From [Eubacterium] saphenum (GTDB taxonomy: Bacteria; Bacillota; Clostridia; Oscillospirales; Ruminococcaceae): DNA of 20,978 nt. The stretch spans positions 1 through 20,978 of the forward strand of contig SFHN01000006.1 of NCBI GenBank assembly GCA_004555635.1, read 5' to 3'. Each line of letters begins with the position of its first letter. Positions within the stretch are counted from its first letter, which is position 1. Below are positions 1 to 9,167 of this stretch, in pieces. Below the pieces are notes generated by a model. The model was not told the origin of the DNA. It did no database searches and worked only from the letters and a program-made list of their open reading frames with translations. The position numbers and the translations under genes were made by a program.

Positions 1-30
1 TAGCAAGGGATTGAAAGGATATGATTTGAT

Positions 31-3000
31 TTGAAGCGAGTAGGACTTGATATAGGCTCTACAACCGTAAAAGCTGCGGTTCTCGGCGAGGACGGAGAAC
101 TGCTGTATAATCAATACAGACGGCATTTCTCGGATATAAGAAAAACGGTATGCGACATCATCTCCGAGGTCGGAGAAACCCTGAAGGGCGAGCGCGTTCT
201 TATCGCGGTTACAGGCTCGGGCGGAATTTCCGTATCAAAGTGGCTCGGAATACCGTTTGTGCAGGAGGTTGCCGCGGGAACAAACGCGATACGCGAGCTT
301 ATCCCCGAAACCGATGTTGCAATCGAACTCGGCGGCGAGGACGCGAAGATTACATACCTGACGGGCGGGCTTGAGCAGCGTATGAACGGAAGCTGCGCGG
401 GCGGCACGGGTGCGTTTATCGACCAGATGGCGGCGCTGCTTAACACCGACATCGGCGGGCTTAACGAGCTTTCAAAGGAGCACACAACGATATACCCGAT
501 AGCTTCGCGCTGCGGCGTTTTCGCAAAGAGCGACATTCAGCCGCTGCTTAACGACGGCGCAAAAAGAAGCGACGTGGCGGCGTCCGTTTTCCAGTCGGTC
601 GTAAACCAGACTATAAGCGGACTTGCCTGCGGCAAGCCAATCAGAGGAAACGTTGCGTTTCTCGGCGGCCCGCTGCACTATCTCTCGGAGCTTCGCCAGC
701 GCTTTATCGAAACGCTTGGGCTTACTCCCGAGCATATAATATTCCCCGAAAACGCAAATCTTTTCGTGGCGATGGGCTGTGCGCTTTCCGACGAAACCGC
801 AGAAGCGGACATTGACGAGCTTGTAAAGCGCTCCTCTGCGCTCGGCGGAAGCCAGCTCAGAGAGGTCGAGCGCCTTGCTCCGCTGTTCACCGACGAAAAG
901 GAGCTTTTGGCGTTCCGCGAGCGCCACGCAAAGGCGATTATCCCCACCGCTGACATCGCTAAGCACCGCGGCGCGTGCTATCTCGGCGTTGACGCAGGCT
1001 CTACCACGACAAAGGCGGTGCTGCTTAACAAAAACGCGGAGATAATCTACTCATATTACAGCGGAAACGGCGGCGACCCGCTGAAGTCCGTTATCGGCAT
1101 ACTCCGCGACATCTACTCGAAGCTTCCCGAGGGCGCGTACATAGCAAAGGCTTGCGCTACCGGCTACGGCGAGCACCTTATAAAAGCGGCGCTCGGCGCG
1201 GATTTCGGCGAAATCGAAACGATGGCGCACTACAAGGCGGCGGAGAAAATCCTGCCCGGCGCGCAGTTTATACTCGATATCGGCGGACAGGATATGAAGT
1301 GTATGTTCGTCAAGAACGGCGAAATCGAGAGCATTCTGCTTAACGAGGCTTGCTCCAGCGGCTGCGGCTCGTTTATCGAGAACTTCGCGAACGCGCTCGG
1401 TATGACCAGCGCGGAGTTTGCGCAGATGGGTCTTTCGGCTGAAAACCCCGTTGACCTCGGCTCGCGCTGCACCGTGTTTATGAACTCGCGCGTTAAGCAG
1501 GCGCAGAAAGAGGGCGCGACCGTTGCGGACATATCCGCGGGTCTGTCCTACTCCGTCGTGAAAAACGCGCTGTTTAAGGTAATAAAGCTGCGCGACACCG
1601 CCGAGATGGGCGAAAAAATCATCGTTCAGGGCGGAACGTTTATGAACGACAGCGTTCTGCGCGCGTTTGAGCTTATCTGCGGCAAAGACGTTGTCCGTCC
1701 CGACAAAGCGGGACTTATGGGCGCATACGGCTCGGCGCTAGTAGCGCTTGAACGCGACGACGGCAGCGGCACAACGCTCTCAAAGGCTGACGCGCTCGAA
1801 AACTTCTCCGTTGAGAAAACCACAGCGCGCTGCGGAAAATGCTCAAACAACTGCCTGCTTACCATATCGAAATTCCCCGATGGAAAGCGCTTTATCAGCA
1901 ACAACCGCTGCGAGCGCGGCGCGGGAAATGTTTCGTCCGCGGAAAAGCTGCCGAACCTTTATGAATACAAGCTGAAGCTGCTTTTCGACCGTGAAAGTCT
2001 GCCCGAGGACAAGGCACGGCGCGGCGTAATCGGACTTCCGCGCGTGCTCGGTATGTACGAAAACTACCCGTTCTGGCACACGCTTTTCACCGAGCTCGGC
2101 TTCTCGGTAAAGCTGTCGCCGAAGTCCTCGCGCGCTATTTACGACCGAGGAATAGAAACTATGCCCTCCGAGAGCGTTTGCTATCCCGCAAAGCTTGCGC
2201 ACGGGCATATTCAGGCGCTTATAGACGACGGCGTAAAGCTGATTTTCTACCCCGCTATGCCGTATGAAATGGACGAGGGGCTTGGCGGCGACAACCACTA
2301 CAACTGCCCCGTTGTCGCTACATACAGCGAGGTTATCAGAAACTCCGTACCCGAGCTTCGCGAGAGCGTTAAGTTTATGAACCCGTTCCTGCCGATTTTC
2401 CACAAAAAGCGTATGGGCGAGCGGCTTTTCGAGGAGTTCTCAAAGGATTTGCCCGCGCTGGGAATAACAAAGGCGGAGATTACCGCAGCGCTTGAAAAGG
2501 CATACGCCGAGGACGCTTCGTTCAAGGAACAAATGCGCAAAAAGGGCGAGGAAACGCTGAAATATCTCGAAGAAAACGGCGAGCGCGGTATCGTGCTTGC
2601 GGGACGTCCGTATCACGTTGACCCCGAGATAAACCACGGTCTGCCCGAGATGATTGCGGGCTACGGCTTCGCGGTGCTTACAGAGGACAGCGTGGCGCAT
2701 ATGGAGAGCGTTGTGCGTCCTATCCGCGTTGTTGACCAGTGGTCGTATCACACAAGGCTGTACGCTGCGGCGCACGCTGTCGGACGCCACCCGTGTTTGG
2801 AGCTTGTTCAGCTTAACTCCTTCGGCTGCGGACTTGACGCGATAACAACCGACCAGGTACAGGAAATCCTCCGCTCGTTCGGAAAACTGTACACCTGCCT
2901 TAAGATAGACGAGGTAAACAACCTCGGCGCGGCGAGAATACGCCTGCGCTCGCTGATTTCCGTCGTGGACGAGCGCGAGCGCCACAGCTACAAGCCGCAG

Positions 3001-4332
3001 ACGGGACATCTCGGCTATGTGCGCCAGCCCGAGTTTACTAAGGAAATGCGCAAGCACCACAAGATAATCTGCCCGCAGATGTCGCCCATTCACTTCGATT
3101 TGCTTGAGGCTGCGTTCCGCCATACGGGCTATGACCTTGACATAATCACGGACTGCTCAAAGGCGGTAGTGGACGAAGGTCTGAAGTACGTCAACAACGA
3201 CGCGTGCTACCCCTCTATCCTTGTCGTGGGACAGCTTATCCACGCGCTGAAGAGCGGCAAATACGACATAAACAACACGTCCGTTATGATAACGCAGACG
3301 GGCGGCGCGTGCCGTGCGACAAACTACGTTGGTATGTTGAAAAAGGCGCTCAAGGACGCGGGCTTTGGAAACGTTCCGCTGATTTCGCTGAATGCTGTAG
3401 GTCTTGAAAAGCAGAGCGGCTTTAAGATTACCGCGCCGCTCGCGATAAGGGGCTTTATGGCAATTGTGTACGGCGATTTGCTGTCCCGCTGCCTGTACAA
3501 GGTTCGCCCCTACGAAAAGGAAAAGGGCAGCGCAAACGCGCTGTACGAGAAGTGGCGCACATTCCTCAGAGAGGACCTAAAGCACACGAATTTCCACGGC
3601 TTTAACCGCAACGTCAGAAACATTGTAAAGGACTTCTCCGAGTTCCCCGTGCTGGATATCAAGAAGCCGCGCGTTGGTCTTGTCGGCGAAATTCTCGTAA
3701 AGTTCCACCCCGTTGCGAACAATGACATTATCGGGCTTCTTGAAAACGAGGGCTGCGAGGTTGTTGTGCCCGACCTAATGGGATTTTTCTACTACATCTG
3801 CTCGCACGGTATGACCAAGAGCGAAATGCTTTATCTTCCCCTGAAGAAGCAGATTATAAACAACCTCGGCATAAAGGCGCTCGCGTATTTTGAGCGCAGC
3901 TACCGCAAGGCGGTTAAGGGAACGAAGTTCGGCTCTCCGGGCGACATCTTTGAGATGCGCGAAAAGGTAAGAGCAATCGTTTCTCCCGGTAATATCGCGG
4001 GTGAGGGCTGGTTCCTTTCTGCGGAAATGCTTGACCTTATCGACGAGGGCGTTCCTAACATCGTATGTATGCAGCCGTTCGCCTGCCTGCCCAACCACGT
4101 TACGGGCAAGGGCGTTATCGGAGAGCTTCGCCGCCGCCACCCCGAGAGCAACATTGTCGCGGTAGACTTTGACCCCGGCGCGTCCGAGGTTAATCAGGTG
4201 AACAGAATAAAGCTTATGCTGACGCAGGCGTATGCCCGCGCGGGAATAAGCAGGCGCGACGTTGTTCCGCAGCTTAACGCGCAGCTTTCGGACAAATACA
4301 GCGAGCTTGTTTCGGCAGGCGTAAGCGAATAA
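31..4332 (+). CDS. Large acyl-CoA dehydratase activase-related protein (two BcrAD_BadFG domains plus DUF2229)
   Basis: This 1433-residue protein has two ASKHA-type ATPase domains, each opening with a phosphate-binding loop ([11 protein letters not shown] near residue 6 and [11 protein letters not shown] near 318). Each domain keeps the two cysteines that ligate the 4Fe-4S cluster in the 2-hydroxyglutaryl-CoA dehydratase activator HgdC: C122 (SCAGGTGAF) and C161 (RCGVF) in the first, C441 (ACSSGCG) and C480 (RCTVF) in the second. A four-cysteine set follows (C601, C604, C608, C627), which could bind metal. The C-terminal half reads as DUF2229 and dehydratase D-component-like sequence, for example [13 protein letters not shown]. 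Family members are thought to pass electrons with ATP hydrolysis to an acyl-CoA dehydratase or similar partner; the partner is unknown and no dehydratase gene is nearby. The start is a TTG with AAAGGA 11 bases upstream, because the ATG at 21 meets a stop after two codons. The SPFH gene follows after 16 bases and is probably co-transcribed. Family is sure, function is not. Confidence 0.9.
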   Translation: MKRVGLDIGSTTVKAAVLGEDGELLYNQYRRHFSDIRKTVCDIISEVGETLKGERVLIAVTGSGGISVSKWLGIPFVQEVAAGTNAIRELIPETDVAIELGGEDAKITYLTGGLEQRMNGSCAGGTGAFIDQMAALLNTDIGGLNELSKEHTTIYPIASRCGVFAKSDIQPLLNDGAKRSDVAASVFQSVVNQTISGLACGKPIRGNVAFLGGPLHYLSELRQRFIETLGLTPEHIIFPENANLFVAMGCALSDETAEADIDELVKRSSALGGSQLREVERLAPLFTDEKELLAFRERHAKAIIPTADIAKHRGACYLGVDAGSTTTKAVLLNKNAEIIYSYYSGNGGDPLKSVIGILRDIYSKLPEGAYIAKACATGYGEHLIKAALGADFGEIETMAHYKAAEKILPGAQFILDIGGQDMKCMFVKNGEIESILLNEACSSGCGSFIENFANALGMTSAEFAQMGLSAENPVDLGSRCTVFMNSRVKQAQKEGATVADISAGLSYSVVKNALFKVIKLRDTAEMGEKIIVQGGTFMNDSVLRAFELICGKDVVRPDKAGLMGAYGSALVALERDDGSGTTLSKADALENFSVEKTTARCGKCSNNCLLTISKFPDGKRFISNNRCERGAGNVSSAEKLPNLYEYKLKLLFDRESLPEDKARRGVIGLPRVLGMYENYPFWHTLFTELGFSVKLSPKSSRAIYDRGIETMPSESVCYPAKLAHGHIQALIDDGVKLIFYPAMPYEMDEGLGGDNHYNCPVVATYSEVIRNSVPELRESVKFMNPFLPIFHKKRMGERLFEEFSKDLPALGITKAEITAALEKAYAEDASFKEQMRKKGEETLKYLEENGERGIVLAGRPYHVDPEINHGLPEMIAGYGFAVLTEDSVAHMESVVRPIRVVDQWSYHTRLYAAAHAVGRHPCLELVQLNSFGCGLDAITTDQVQEILRSFGKLYTCLKIDEVNNLGAARIRLRSLISVVDERERHSYKPQTGHLGYVRQPEFTKEMRKHHKIICPQMSPIHFDLLEAAFRHTGYDLDIITDCSKAVVDEGLKYVNNDACYPSILVVGQLIHALKSGKYDINNTSVMITQTGGACRATNYVGMLKKALKDAGFGNVPLISLNAVGLEKQSGFKITAPLAIRGFMAIVYGDLLSRCLYKVRPYEKEKGSANALYEKWRTFLREDLKHTNFHGFNRNVRNIVKDFSEFPVLDIKKPRVGLVGEILVKFHPVANNDIIGLLENEGCEVVVPDLMGFFYYICSHGMTKSEMLYLPLKKQIINNLGIKALAYFERSYRKAVKGTKFGSPGDIFEMREKVRAIVSPGNIAGEGWFLSAEMLDLIDEGVPNIVCMQPFACLPNHVTGKGVIGELRRRHPESNIVAVDFDPGASEVNQVNRIKLMLTQAYARAGISRRDVVPQLNAQLSDKYSELVSAGVSE

Positions 4333-4348
4333 CAGGAGGACATAATCA

Positions 4349-5248
4349 ATGGCAATTCAGCATTTTTCAACCGACCACAACGCGCAGCCCATAAACGATA
4401 AGAAGGGAATAGGCTTTGTCGTTACAATCGTGGCAATAATCGCGATTATTCTGCTAGTGCTTTTCAACTGCTTTTCGGTAGTACATGAGGGCTTTATCGG
4501 CGTAAAATATCAGTTCGGAAGAATAGTTTCGAGCGACCTTTCCGCGGGACTTAACTTCCACATTCCGTTTATCGAGGAAATTCAGGAGGTTGACACGCGT
4601 GAGCAGATTTACTCCGTGCTCACCGACGCATACACCTCCGACACGCAGACCGTCGAGAGCCTTCAGCTAAAGCTGAACTACTACTATGACGGCACAAAGC
4701 TGCCCGAGATTATCCGCTCAATCGGTATCTCCAACGTGGAAACAAAGCTGCTTGTTCCGAACGTCGCAAAGATAGCGAAGAACGAGGTTGGCAGGGTTAA
4801 GGCGGAGGACCTTGTTCAGTCGCGCTCCGAGGTTCAGAACGCGATTTACGAGTCGCTTAAAACTACCCTCGAGCCGAGCGGAATAATCGTAACTGCGTTC
4901 GCTATCGAAAACCTGTCGTTTGACGCGGCGTTTGAGCAGTCCATTCAGGCAAAGGTAATCGCGGCGCAGGACGCTCTCAAAATGCAGAACAAGACCGCCG
5001 AGCGCGAGGAAGAGGCAAAGCAGCAGGTTATCGCTGCGCAGGCGGAGGCAGATTCTCAGAAAATCAAGGCGGACGCGGAAGCTTACGCGATTGAGGTCGT
5101 TCAGGAGCAGCTTGAAAACAGCCCCGGCTACATCGACTATCTAAAGATAACCAACTGGGACGGCGTTCTTCCGCAGGCGATAGGCACGGAGGTTAACCCG
5201 TTTATCGCGCTCGGAACGACCAGCAGTTCCGCCGCAAGCGCAGAATGA
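4349..5248 (+). CDS. SPFH/prohibitin-family membrane protein
   Basis: The 299-residue product has a short polar N-terminus, one hydrophobic segment at about residues 20-45, then an SPFH (band 7) domain recognisable from HEGFIGVKYQFGRI, GLNFHIPFIEEIQEVDTREQ and an Ala/Glu/Gln-rich coiled coil at about 205-255. SPFH proteins oligomerise at the membrane and are linked to membrane organisation and protease control (prohibitin, HflK/HflC). The sequence does not show which process this one serves, and no FtsH or NfeD gene is adjacent. AGGAGGA at 4334-4340 sits 8 bases before the ATG. Only 16 bases separate it from the upstream activase gene, so the two are probably one transcript. The C-terminus is a short Ser/Ala tail. 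Confidence 0.88.
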   Translation: MAIQHFSTDHNAQPINDKKGIGFVVTIVAIIAIILLVLFNCFSVVHEGFIGVKYQFGRIVSSDLSAGLNFHIPFIEEIQEVDTREQIYSVLTDAYTSDTQTVESLQLKLNYYYDGTKLPEIIRSIGISNVETKLLVPNVAKIAKNEVGRVKAEDLVQSRSEVQNAIYESLKTTLEPSGIIVTAFAIENLSFDAAFEQSIQAKVIAAQDALKMQNKTAEREEEAKQQVIAAQAEADSQKIKADAEAYAIEVVQEQLENSPGYIDYLKITNWDGVLPQAIGTEVNPFIALGTTSSSAASAE

Positions 5249-5254
5249 TACCCG

Positions 5255-5280
5255 CAAGCCCTCTGAAATACGGGGGCTTG
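5255..5280 (+). terminator. Possible weak hairpin after the SPFH gene
   Basis: CAAGCCC (5255-5261) and GGGCTTG (5274-5280) form a 7-bp stem with a 12-base loop, seven bases after the SPFH stop. There is no run of T after it (AATATTCCGC follows), so it is not a standard intrinsic terminator. It could be a partial terminator or an RNA-stability hairpin between the SPFH gene and the helicase operon. Confidence 0.3.
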
Positions 5281-5315
5281 AATATTCCGCAAAATAACCG
5301 AAAGGCACTTGAAGA

Positions 5316-7664
5316 ATGAACTATACGACACTAAAGAAAGCGGCGCTCGAAAGCTGCTTTTCCAGAATGAACGATATGCAGCGAAAGGCGGTGTTCCGCG
5401 TAAACGGAGCGGTGCTTATCATCGCGGGCGCGGGCAGCGGAAAAACCACCGTTCTCTGCAACCGAATCGCGAATATGCTGCGCTTCGGAAACGCATATCA
5501 CGACGAAACCGAGCGCGATATTTCCGCAGAGGACGAGCGTTTTCTCGCGGAATATCCCTCTCTCGAAAAAACTCCCGAAAACGCAGAGCGGCTCGCAAAA
5601 ATCATCGCCGTAAACCCCGTAAATCCGTGGAATATCCTCGCGATAACCTTTACGAACAAGGCGGCGGGCGAGCTGAAGCAGCGCCTTATCGATATGATAG
5701 GCGAGGACGCCGAGAAGATTAACGCGTCAACATTCCACTCTGCCTGCGTTAAAATTCTCCGCCGCGAAATCGAGCACTTGGGCTTCCGCAGCAGCTTTAC
5801 CATCTACGATGACGACGACTCAAAGCGCGTTATAAAGGAAGCGATGAAAAAGCTGAACATCGACGAAAAAATTTTCGGCGTAAAGGTGCTTAAAAACAAG
5901 ATTTCGCGCTGCAAGGACAAGATGATTTCGGCGGAGCAGTTTGCAGCGGCGGCGCAGCAGTCTGCGGAGCTTATCGAGATAAAGGCGGCGCAGGTTTACA
6001 GCGAGTATCAGGCGGCGCTTACCGCGGCGAATGCGGTTGACTTTGACGATATCATTTACCTTACGGTTAAGCTGTTTGAGCAGCACCCCGATGTGCTTAG
6101 CCACTACCGAAACCTGTACAAGTACATTATGGTTGACGAGTATCAGGACACGAACGTTGCGCAGTACAAGCTGATTTCGATGCTCGCGGGCGAGGACGGA
6201 AACCTCGGAGTTGTCGGCGACGACGACCAGTCAATCTACCGCTTCCGCGGCGCTACAATCGAGAATATACTGAACTTCGAGAAGCAGTACAGAAACTGCG
6301 AAACGATACGCCTTGAGCAGAATTACCGCTCCACCGAGAATATCCTTAATGCGGCGAACGCGGTTATCAAAAACAACACCCGCCGCAAGGAGAAGAAGCT
6401 GTGGAGCGACCTCGGCGAGGGGGAGAAGATAAAGGTCTGCCTTTTCCCGAGCGAGGCTATGGAGGCAAAGGCGGTTGCGGACACGATTTTGCAGGGAGTA
6501 AACGACGGCAAGCGCTACTCGGATTACGCGCTGCTTTACCGCTCAAACGCTTTGTCGCGCGGGTTTGAAAACGCGCTGGTGCGCTCGGGAATACCCTACA
6601 AGATTGTCGGCGGTCTGCGTTTCTACGACCGAAAGGAAATCAAGGACATTATGTCCTATCTCGCGCTGATAAACAACCCCTACGATATGATACGCTTCCG
6701 CAGGGTGATAAACGAGCCGAAACGCGGCATAGGCGAAGCGACGGTTGACGAGATTGTGCGTATCGCAACGGCAATGCACATCAGCCCTATCGAGGTCTGC
6801 CGCGACGCGGACAGCCTGCCCTCGCTCTCGCGAAAGGCTAATGCGCTGAGGGCTGCCGCAAATCTGTTTGAGGAACTTGACGAGCTTGCCGATACAGCGC
6901 GGCTTGACGAGCTTATCGACGCGGTTGCGGAAAAAAGCGGCTATGTTCAGGCGCTTCAGGCGCAGGGCGACGAAGGGCAGTCGCGCCTTGAGAACATAAA
7001 CGAGCTAAAGTCAAACGCGCTGCTGCTGCTTGACGATCAGCCCGATGCGGCTCTTCCCGATTTTCTCGAGCAGGTTGCGCTTGTCAGCGATATGGACAAC
7101 TACGACGCCGAAACCGACCGCGTTTCGCTTATGACAATGCACTCCGCAAAGGGCTTGGAGTTCGACACGGTGTTTCTAGTGTGCGCCGAGGACGGAATTT
7201 TTCCGAGCAATATGAGCATATTTGACCCGACCGAAATGGAGGAGGAGCGCCGCCTTGCGTATGTTGCGATAACCCGCGCAAAGCGGAAGCTGTACGTTAC
7301 CCACGCAGGCTTCCGAATGCTGTACGGAAAGAGCCAGTCAAACAAGCTTTCGACGTTTATCCGCGAAATTCCTGATGAGCTTACCGAGAAAATCGGTGAG
7401 GGCAAGCGCCCGACAGAGCCACTCAAGCGCCCCGAAAGGCCGAACTATCTCGCAGAGCAGGCGAAAAAGCCCGCAGTCACCGCAGTGCCGCATGTTACGG
7501 GAGAAACCTTTGCGACGGGCGACCGCGTTATACACAACGTTTTCGGAGAGGGAACCGTTGCCGCAGCAAAGCAGATGGGCAACGACAGTATGCTCACCAT
7601 TGACTTTGACAACGGACAGCAGAAAAAGCTTATGGCAAACTACGCAAGGATAAAGAAGATTTAA
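5316..7664 (+). CDS. pcrA: UvrD/PcrA-type superfamily 1A DNA helicase
   Basis: The 782-residue protein is an ATP-dependent 3'-5' DNA helicase of the UvrD/Rep/PcrA family, acting in repair and removal of replication and transcription blocks. All core motifs are visible: Walker A AGAGSGKT (about 36-43), ITFTNKAAGELKQR (motif Ia), VDEYQDTN (motif II, about 273), VVGDDDQSIYRFRGA (motif III, about 299), LEQNYRST (motif IV), TMHSAKGLEFDTVFL (motif V, about 606) and YVAITRAKRKLYV (motif VI, about 650). The last 50 residues (GDRVIHNVFGEGTV onward) match the Tudor-like PcrA C-terminal domain that contacts RNA polymerase. This favours PcrA over Rep. Between Walker A and motif Ia there is an acidic insert (about 58-103) longer than in Bacillus PcrA, where the two are joined by a short linker. 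RuvX follows after 28 bases. GAAAGGCA lies upstream of the ATG; this SD is weaker than those of its neighbours. Confidence 0.95.
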   Translation: MNYTTLKKAALESCFSRMNDMQRKAVFRVNGAVLIIAGAGSGKTTVLCNRIANMLRFGNAYHDETERDISAEDERFLAEYPSLEKTPENAERLAKIIAVNPVNPWNILAITFTNKAAGELKQRLIDMIGEDAEKINASTFHSACVKILRREIEHLGFRSSFTIYDDDDSKRVIKEAMKKLNIDEKIFGVKVLKNKISRCKDKMISAEQFAAAAQQSAELIEIKAAQVYSEYQAALTAANAVDFDDIIYLTVKLFEQHPDVLSHYRNLYKYIMVDEYQDTNVAQYKLISMLAGEDGNLGVVGDDDQSIYRFRGATIENILNFEKQYRNCETIRLEQNYRSTENILNAANAVIKNNTRRKEKKLWSDLGEGEKIKVCLFPSEAMEAKAVADTILQGVNDGKRYSDYALLYRSNALSRGFENALVRSGIPYKIVGGLRFYDRKEIKDIMSYLALINNPYDMIRFRRVINEPKRGIGEATVDEIVRIATAMHISPIEVCRDADSLPSLSRKANALRAAANLFEELDELADTARLDELIDAVAEKSGYVQALQAQGDEGQSRLENINELKSNALLLLDDQPDAALPDFLEQVALVSDMDNYDAETDRVSLMTMHSAKGLEFDTVFLVCAEDGIFPSNMSIFDPTEMEEERRLAYVAITRAKRKLYVTHAGFRMLYGKSQSNKLSTFIREIPDELTEKIGEGKRPTEPLKRPERPNYLAEQAKKPAVTAVPHVTGETFATGDRVIHNVFGEGTVAAAKQMGNDSMLTIDFDNGQQKKLMANYARIKKI

Positions 7665-7692
7665 TGTGAAGATTTAACGCGGAGGACGGACG

Positions 7693-8121
7693 ATGAAGAT
7701 AATGGCAGTTGACTACGGCGACAGCAGAACAGGGCTTGCCTGCTGCGACAAGGGGGAAATCCTCGCAACGCCGCTTATGATTATCCACGAAAAGGATTTC
7801 GACCGCTGCATTGAAAAAACCGCCGAGCAGGCGGCACTTAACAAGGCGGAACGCATTGTCGTGGGGCACCCGATAAATATGAACGGCACGCTGGGTCCGC
7901 GCTCGGAGAAATGCCGCCTTTTTGCGGAGCGGCTTCGCGAGAAAGTGGCGGTTGACGTTGTGATGTGGGACGAGCGCTCATCCACCGTATCCGCAATCAG
8001 CATAATGAACGAGAACAACGTTCGCGGAAAAAAGCGCAAGGAAACGCTTGACGCCGCAGCCGCTGCGATTATTCTCGAAAGCTATCTTGCATACCGCAAA
8101 AACCACCCCGACGAAGCGTAA
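7693..8121 (+). CDS. ruvX: RuvX/YqgF family putative pre-16S rRNA nuclease (Holliday-junction resolvase fold)
   Basis: The 142-residue size and motifs fit the YqgF/RuvX family of RNase H-fold nucleases, implicated in 16S rRNA 5'-end maturation and sometimes named Holliday-junction resolvase-like. Likely acidic active-site residues are D7 (AVDYGDSRTGLA), E94 (MWDERSSTVSA) and D120 (ETLDAAAAAIILESYL). The middle motif reads VVGHPINMNGT; the family more often has GLP where this has GHP. GGAGG at 7681-7685 precedes the ATG by 7 bases. It lies between the helicase and the SLOG gene with small gaps, which suggests one operon. In many Firmicutes ruvX is next to alaS/yrzB, so this location is less usual. 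Confidence 0.9.
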   Translation: MKIMAVDYGDSRTGLACCDKGEILATPLMIIHEKDFDRCIEKTAEQAALNKAERIVVGHPINMNGTLGPRSEKCRLFAERLREKVAVDVVMWDERSSTVSAISIMNENNVRGKKRKETLDAAAAAIILESYLAYRKNHPDEA

Positions 8122-8131
8122 GGAGCAGCTG

Positions 8132-8620
8132 ATGTACCGAGTATCTTTCACGGGCTACCGTCCGTCAAAGCTGAATTTCTTCGGCGAGGACGACCCGATG
8201 TGCGTTGATTTGAAGCAGCGGCTTATGGAGAAAATCACTTATCTTGCAGACAGCGGCGCGGCAGAATTCTGCACCGGAATGGCGCTTGGCGTTGATATGT
8301 GGTGCGCCGAGGCGGTGCTTGAGCTGAAGAAAAAGCGCAGCGGGATAAAGCTCACCGCGGTTATACCCTGCCGCGAACAGGACGCGAAATGGAGCGAAGC
8401 GGACAGGGAGCGCTACCGCGCGGTGCTTTCGGGCTGCGACAAGGTTATCTGCATAAGCGAAAGCTACACGCGCGACTGTATGCACAAGCGAAATCGCGCG
8501 CTTGTTGAGCTGTGTGATATCCTGCTTGCCGTCTACGACGGGAAGAGCGGGGGTACAAAGTACACGGTTGACTACGCCGCAAAGCTCGGCAGAAAGACGA
8601 TAATCGTCCCGCCGATGTGA
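8132..8620 (+). CDS. SLOG-family protein, DUF1273/YpsA-like
   Basis: I place the start at ATG 8132, because AAGGAG (8120-8125) lies 6 bases upstream and overlaps the RuvX stop; a longer frame from 8048 would run through ruvX. The 162-residue product has the DUF1273/SLOG pattern: TGYRP at 7-11, GMALGVDMW at about 49-57, IPCREQ, a HKRNRALVE stretch and GGTKYTVDYA near the C-terminus. SLOG folds are Rossmann-like and bind nucleotides or their derivatives. The Firmicute relative YpsA has been linked to cell division and stress; whether this copy shares that role is inference. It is the last gene of the pcrA-ruvX group and is followed by a strong hairpin at 8631. Confidence 0.85.
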   Translation: MYRVSFTGYRPSKLNFFGEDDPMCVDLKQRLMEKITYLADSGAAEFCTGMALGVDMWCAEAVLELKKKRSGIKLTAVIPCREQDAKWSEADRERYRAVLSGCDKVICISESYTRDCMHKRNRALVELCDILLAVYDGKSGGTKYTVDYAAKLGRKTIIVPPM

Positions 8621-8630
8621 AACGGAAAGA

Positions 8631-8670
8631 AGCCCGAGAGGAAGCGTTTTCCTCTCGGGCTGTTGTTATC
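8631..8670. terminator. Strong intrinsic terminator, probably bidirectional
   Basis: AGCCCGAGAGGAA (8631-8643) pairs perfectly over 13 bp with TTCCTCTCGGGCT (8649-8661), with a 5-base loop. On the plus strand it is followed by GTTGTTATCT and starts 10 bases after the SLOG stop. On the minus strand the tail reads TCTTTCCGTT, so it can also end the convergent transcript of the minus-strand ORF ending at 8688. Confidence 0.85.
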
Positions 8671-8687
8671 TCGCGGAAAAAGGGAAT

Positions 8688-8891
8688 TTATCCGTCTATT
8701 TTGTTCCATCCTACTAATTCGCTCTCGCCTGTATCTACTATTCTTTCAAGCACTTTGAGAAGAATCTCTTGTGTTATTCCTTTTGGAACAATAGTATAAT
8801 CGGGTTCTTTACCCCACCGTTGTTTATGAAGCAAGCCTAGTTCCTTTATCTTTTTGGAAATTTCAACGTCTATCATACCAAAATCTTCCAC
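8688..8891 (-). CDS. Orphan low-GC small ORF, possibly a gene fragment
   Basis: I do not recognise this product. It is 67 residues from a GTG at 8891; an ATG at codon 6 (8876) has GGAAG 8 bases upstream and may be the better start, giving 62 residues. The sequence has a mixed, protein-like composition (KKIKELGLLHKQRWGKEPDY, then LLKVLERIVDTGESELVGW). By hand count 8691-8890 is about 37% GC, well below its neighbours, which suggests acquisition. The same frame stays open upstream to a stop at about 8982 and reads through CAFCARYKFVDRSAVEDF, but offers no start codon there. It could therefore be the 3' remnant of a longer gene. It converges on the SLOG gene with the 8631 hairpin between. Confidence 0.5.
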   Translation of the reverse strand: MEDFGMIDVEISKKIKELGLLHKQRWGKEPDYTIVPKGITQEILLKVLERIVDTGESELVGWNKIDG

Positions 8892-8967
8892 TGCCGATCT
8901 ATCAACAAATTTATATCGTGCGCAAAAAGCGCAGCCTTGCTGTTCCTCAAAAAGAACCGCAGCGCAC

Positions 8968-9093
8968 TTACCCCTTCGACATCATATAAAGCGCGATAAT
9001 CGCCGCGAGCGAAGCGCCGCAGATTATCCAGTTGCGCATAATCGCGCGCTCAAGCTTGTTGTTGTCCTTGCGCTTGTCATCTCTCTTCGCCAT
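8968..9093 (-). CDS. Small single-span membrane protein, 41 residues
   Basis: This short gene starts at ATG 9093 with a strong GGAGGT, and a consensus sigma-A promoter lies about 50 bases upstream. A longer reading from 9240 in the same frame would overlap spoIIP and is not supported. The product has a very basic and polar N-terminal half (MAKRDDKRKDNNKLERAIMR), then one hydrophobic helix (about 22-38, NWIICGASLAAIIALYMM), ending SKG. The positive N-terminus predicts that end is in the cytoplasm. I do not recognise a family. Own promoter, strong SD and clear membrane topology make it a convincing real gene. It may act as a small regulator of a membrane complex, but nothing in the sequence says so directly. 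Confidence 0.72.
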   Translation of the reverse strand: MAKRDDKRKDNNKLERAIMRNWIICGASLAAIIALYMMSKG

Positions 9094-9138
9094 TGTGCCA
9101 CCTCCGAAATCTCCCAAAGCCGCATTATGCCTGAATAT

Positions 9139-9167
9139 ATTGTACCATTTTCCTGCGGCGGTGTCAA
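9139..9167 (-). promoter_or_regulatory. Consensus sigma-A promoter of the 41-residue membrane protein, overlapping the spoIIP stop codon
   Basis: On the minus strand TTGACA (9162-9167) is followed by exactly 17 bases and TACAAT (9139-9144). The spoIIP stop (9164-9166) lies inside the -35 box. The predicted start near 9132 leaves a leader of about 39 bases before ATG 9093. Confidence 0.8.

Noticed and set aside
8048..8131. Start of the SLOG protein at 8048
   Set aside because: That reading overlaps the conserved end of RuvX and has no SD; ATG 8132 has AAGGAG at good spacing and begins the conserved MYRVSFTGYRP.
8901..8967. Hairpin after the 41-residue gene (GCTG.GTTC/GAAC.AGC, and TGCGC-TTTTT-GCGCA) as an intrinsic terminator
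   Set aside because: The stems are short or bulged and no U-tract follows a stable stem; evidence is too thin for a terminator call.
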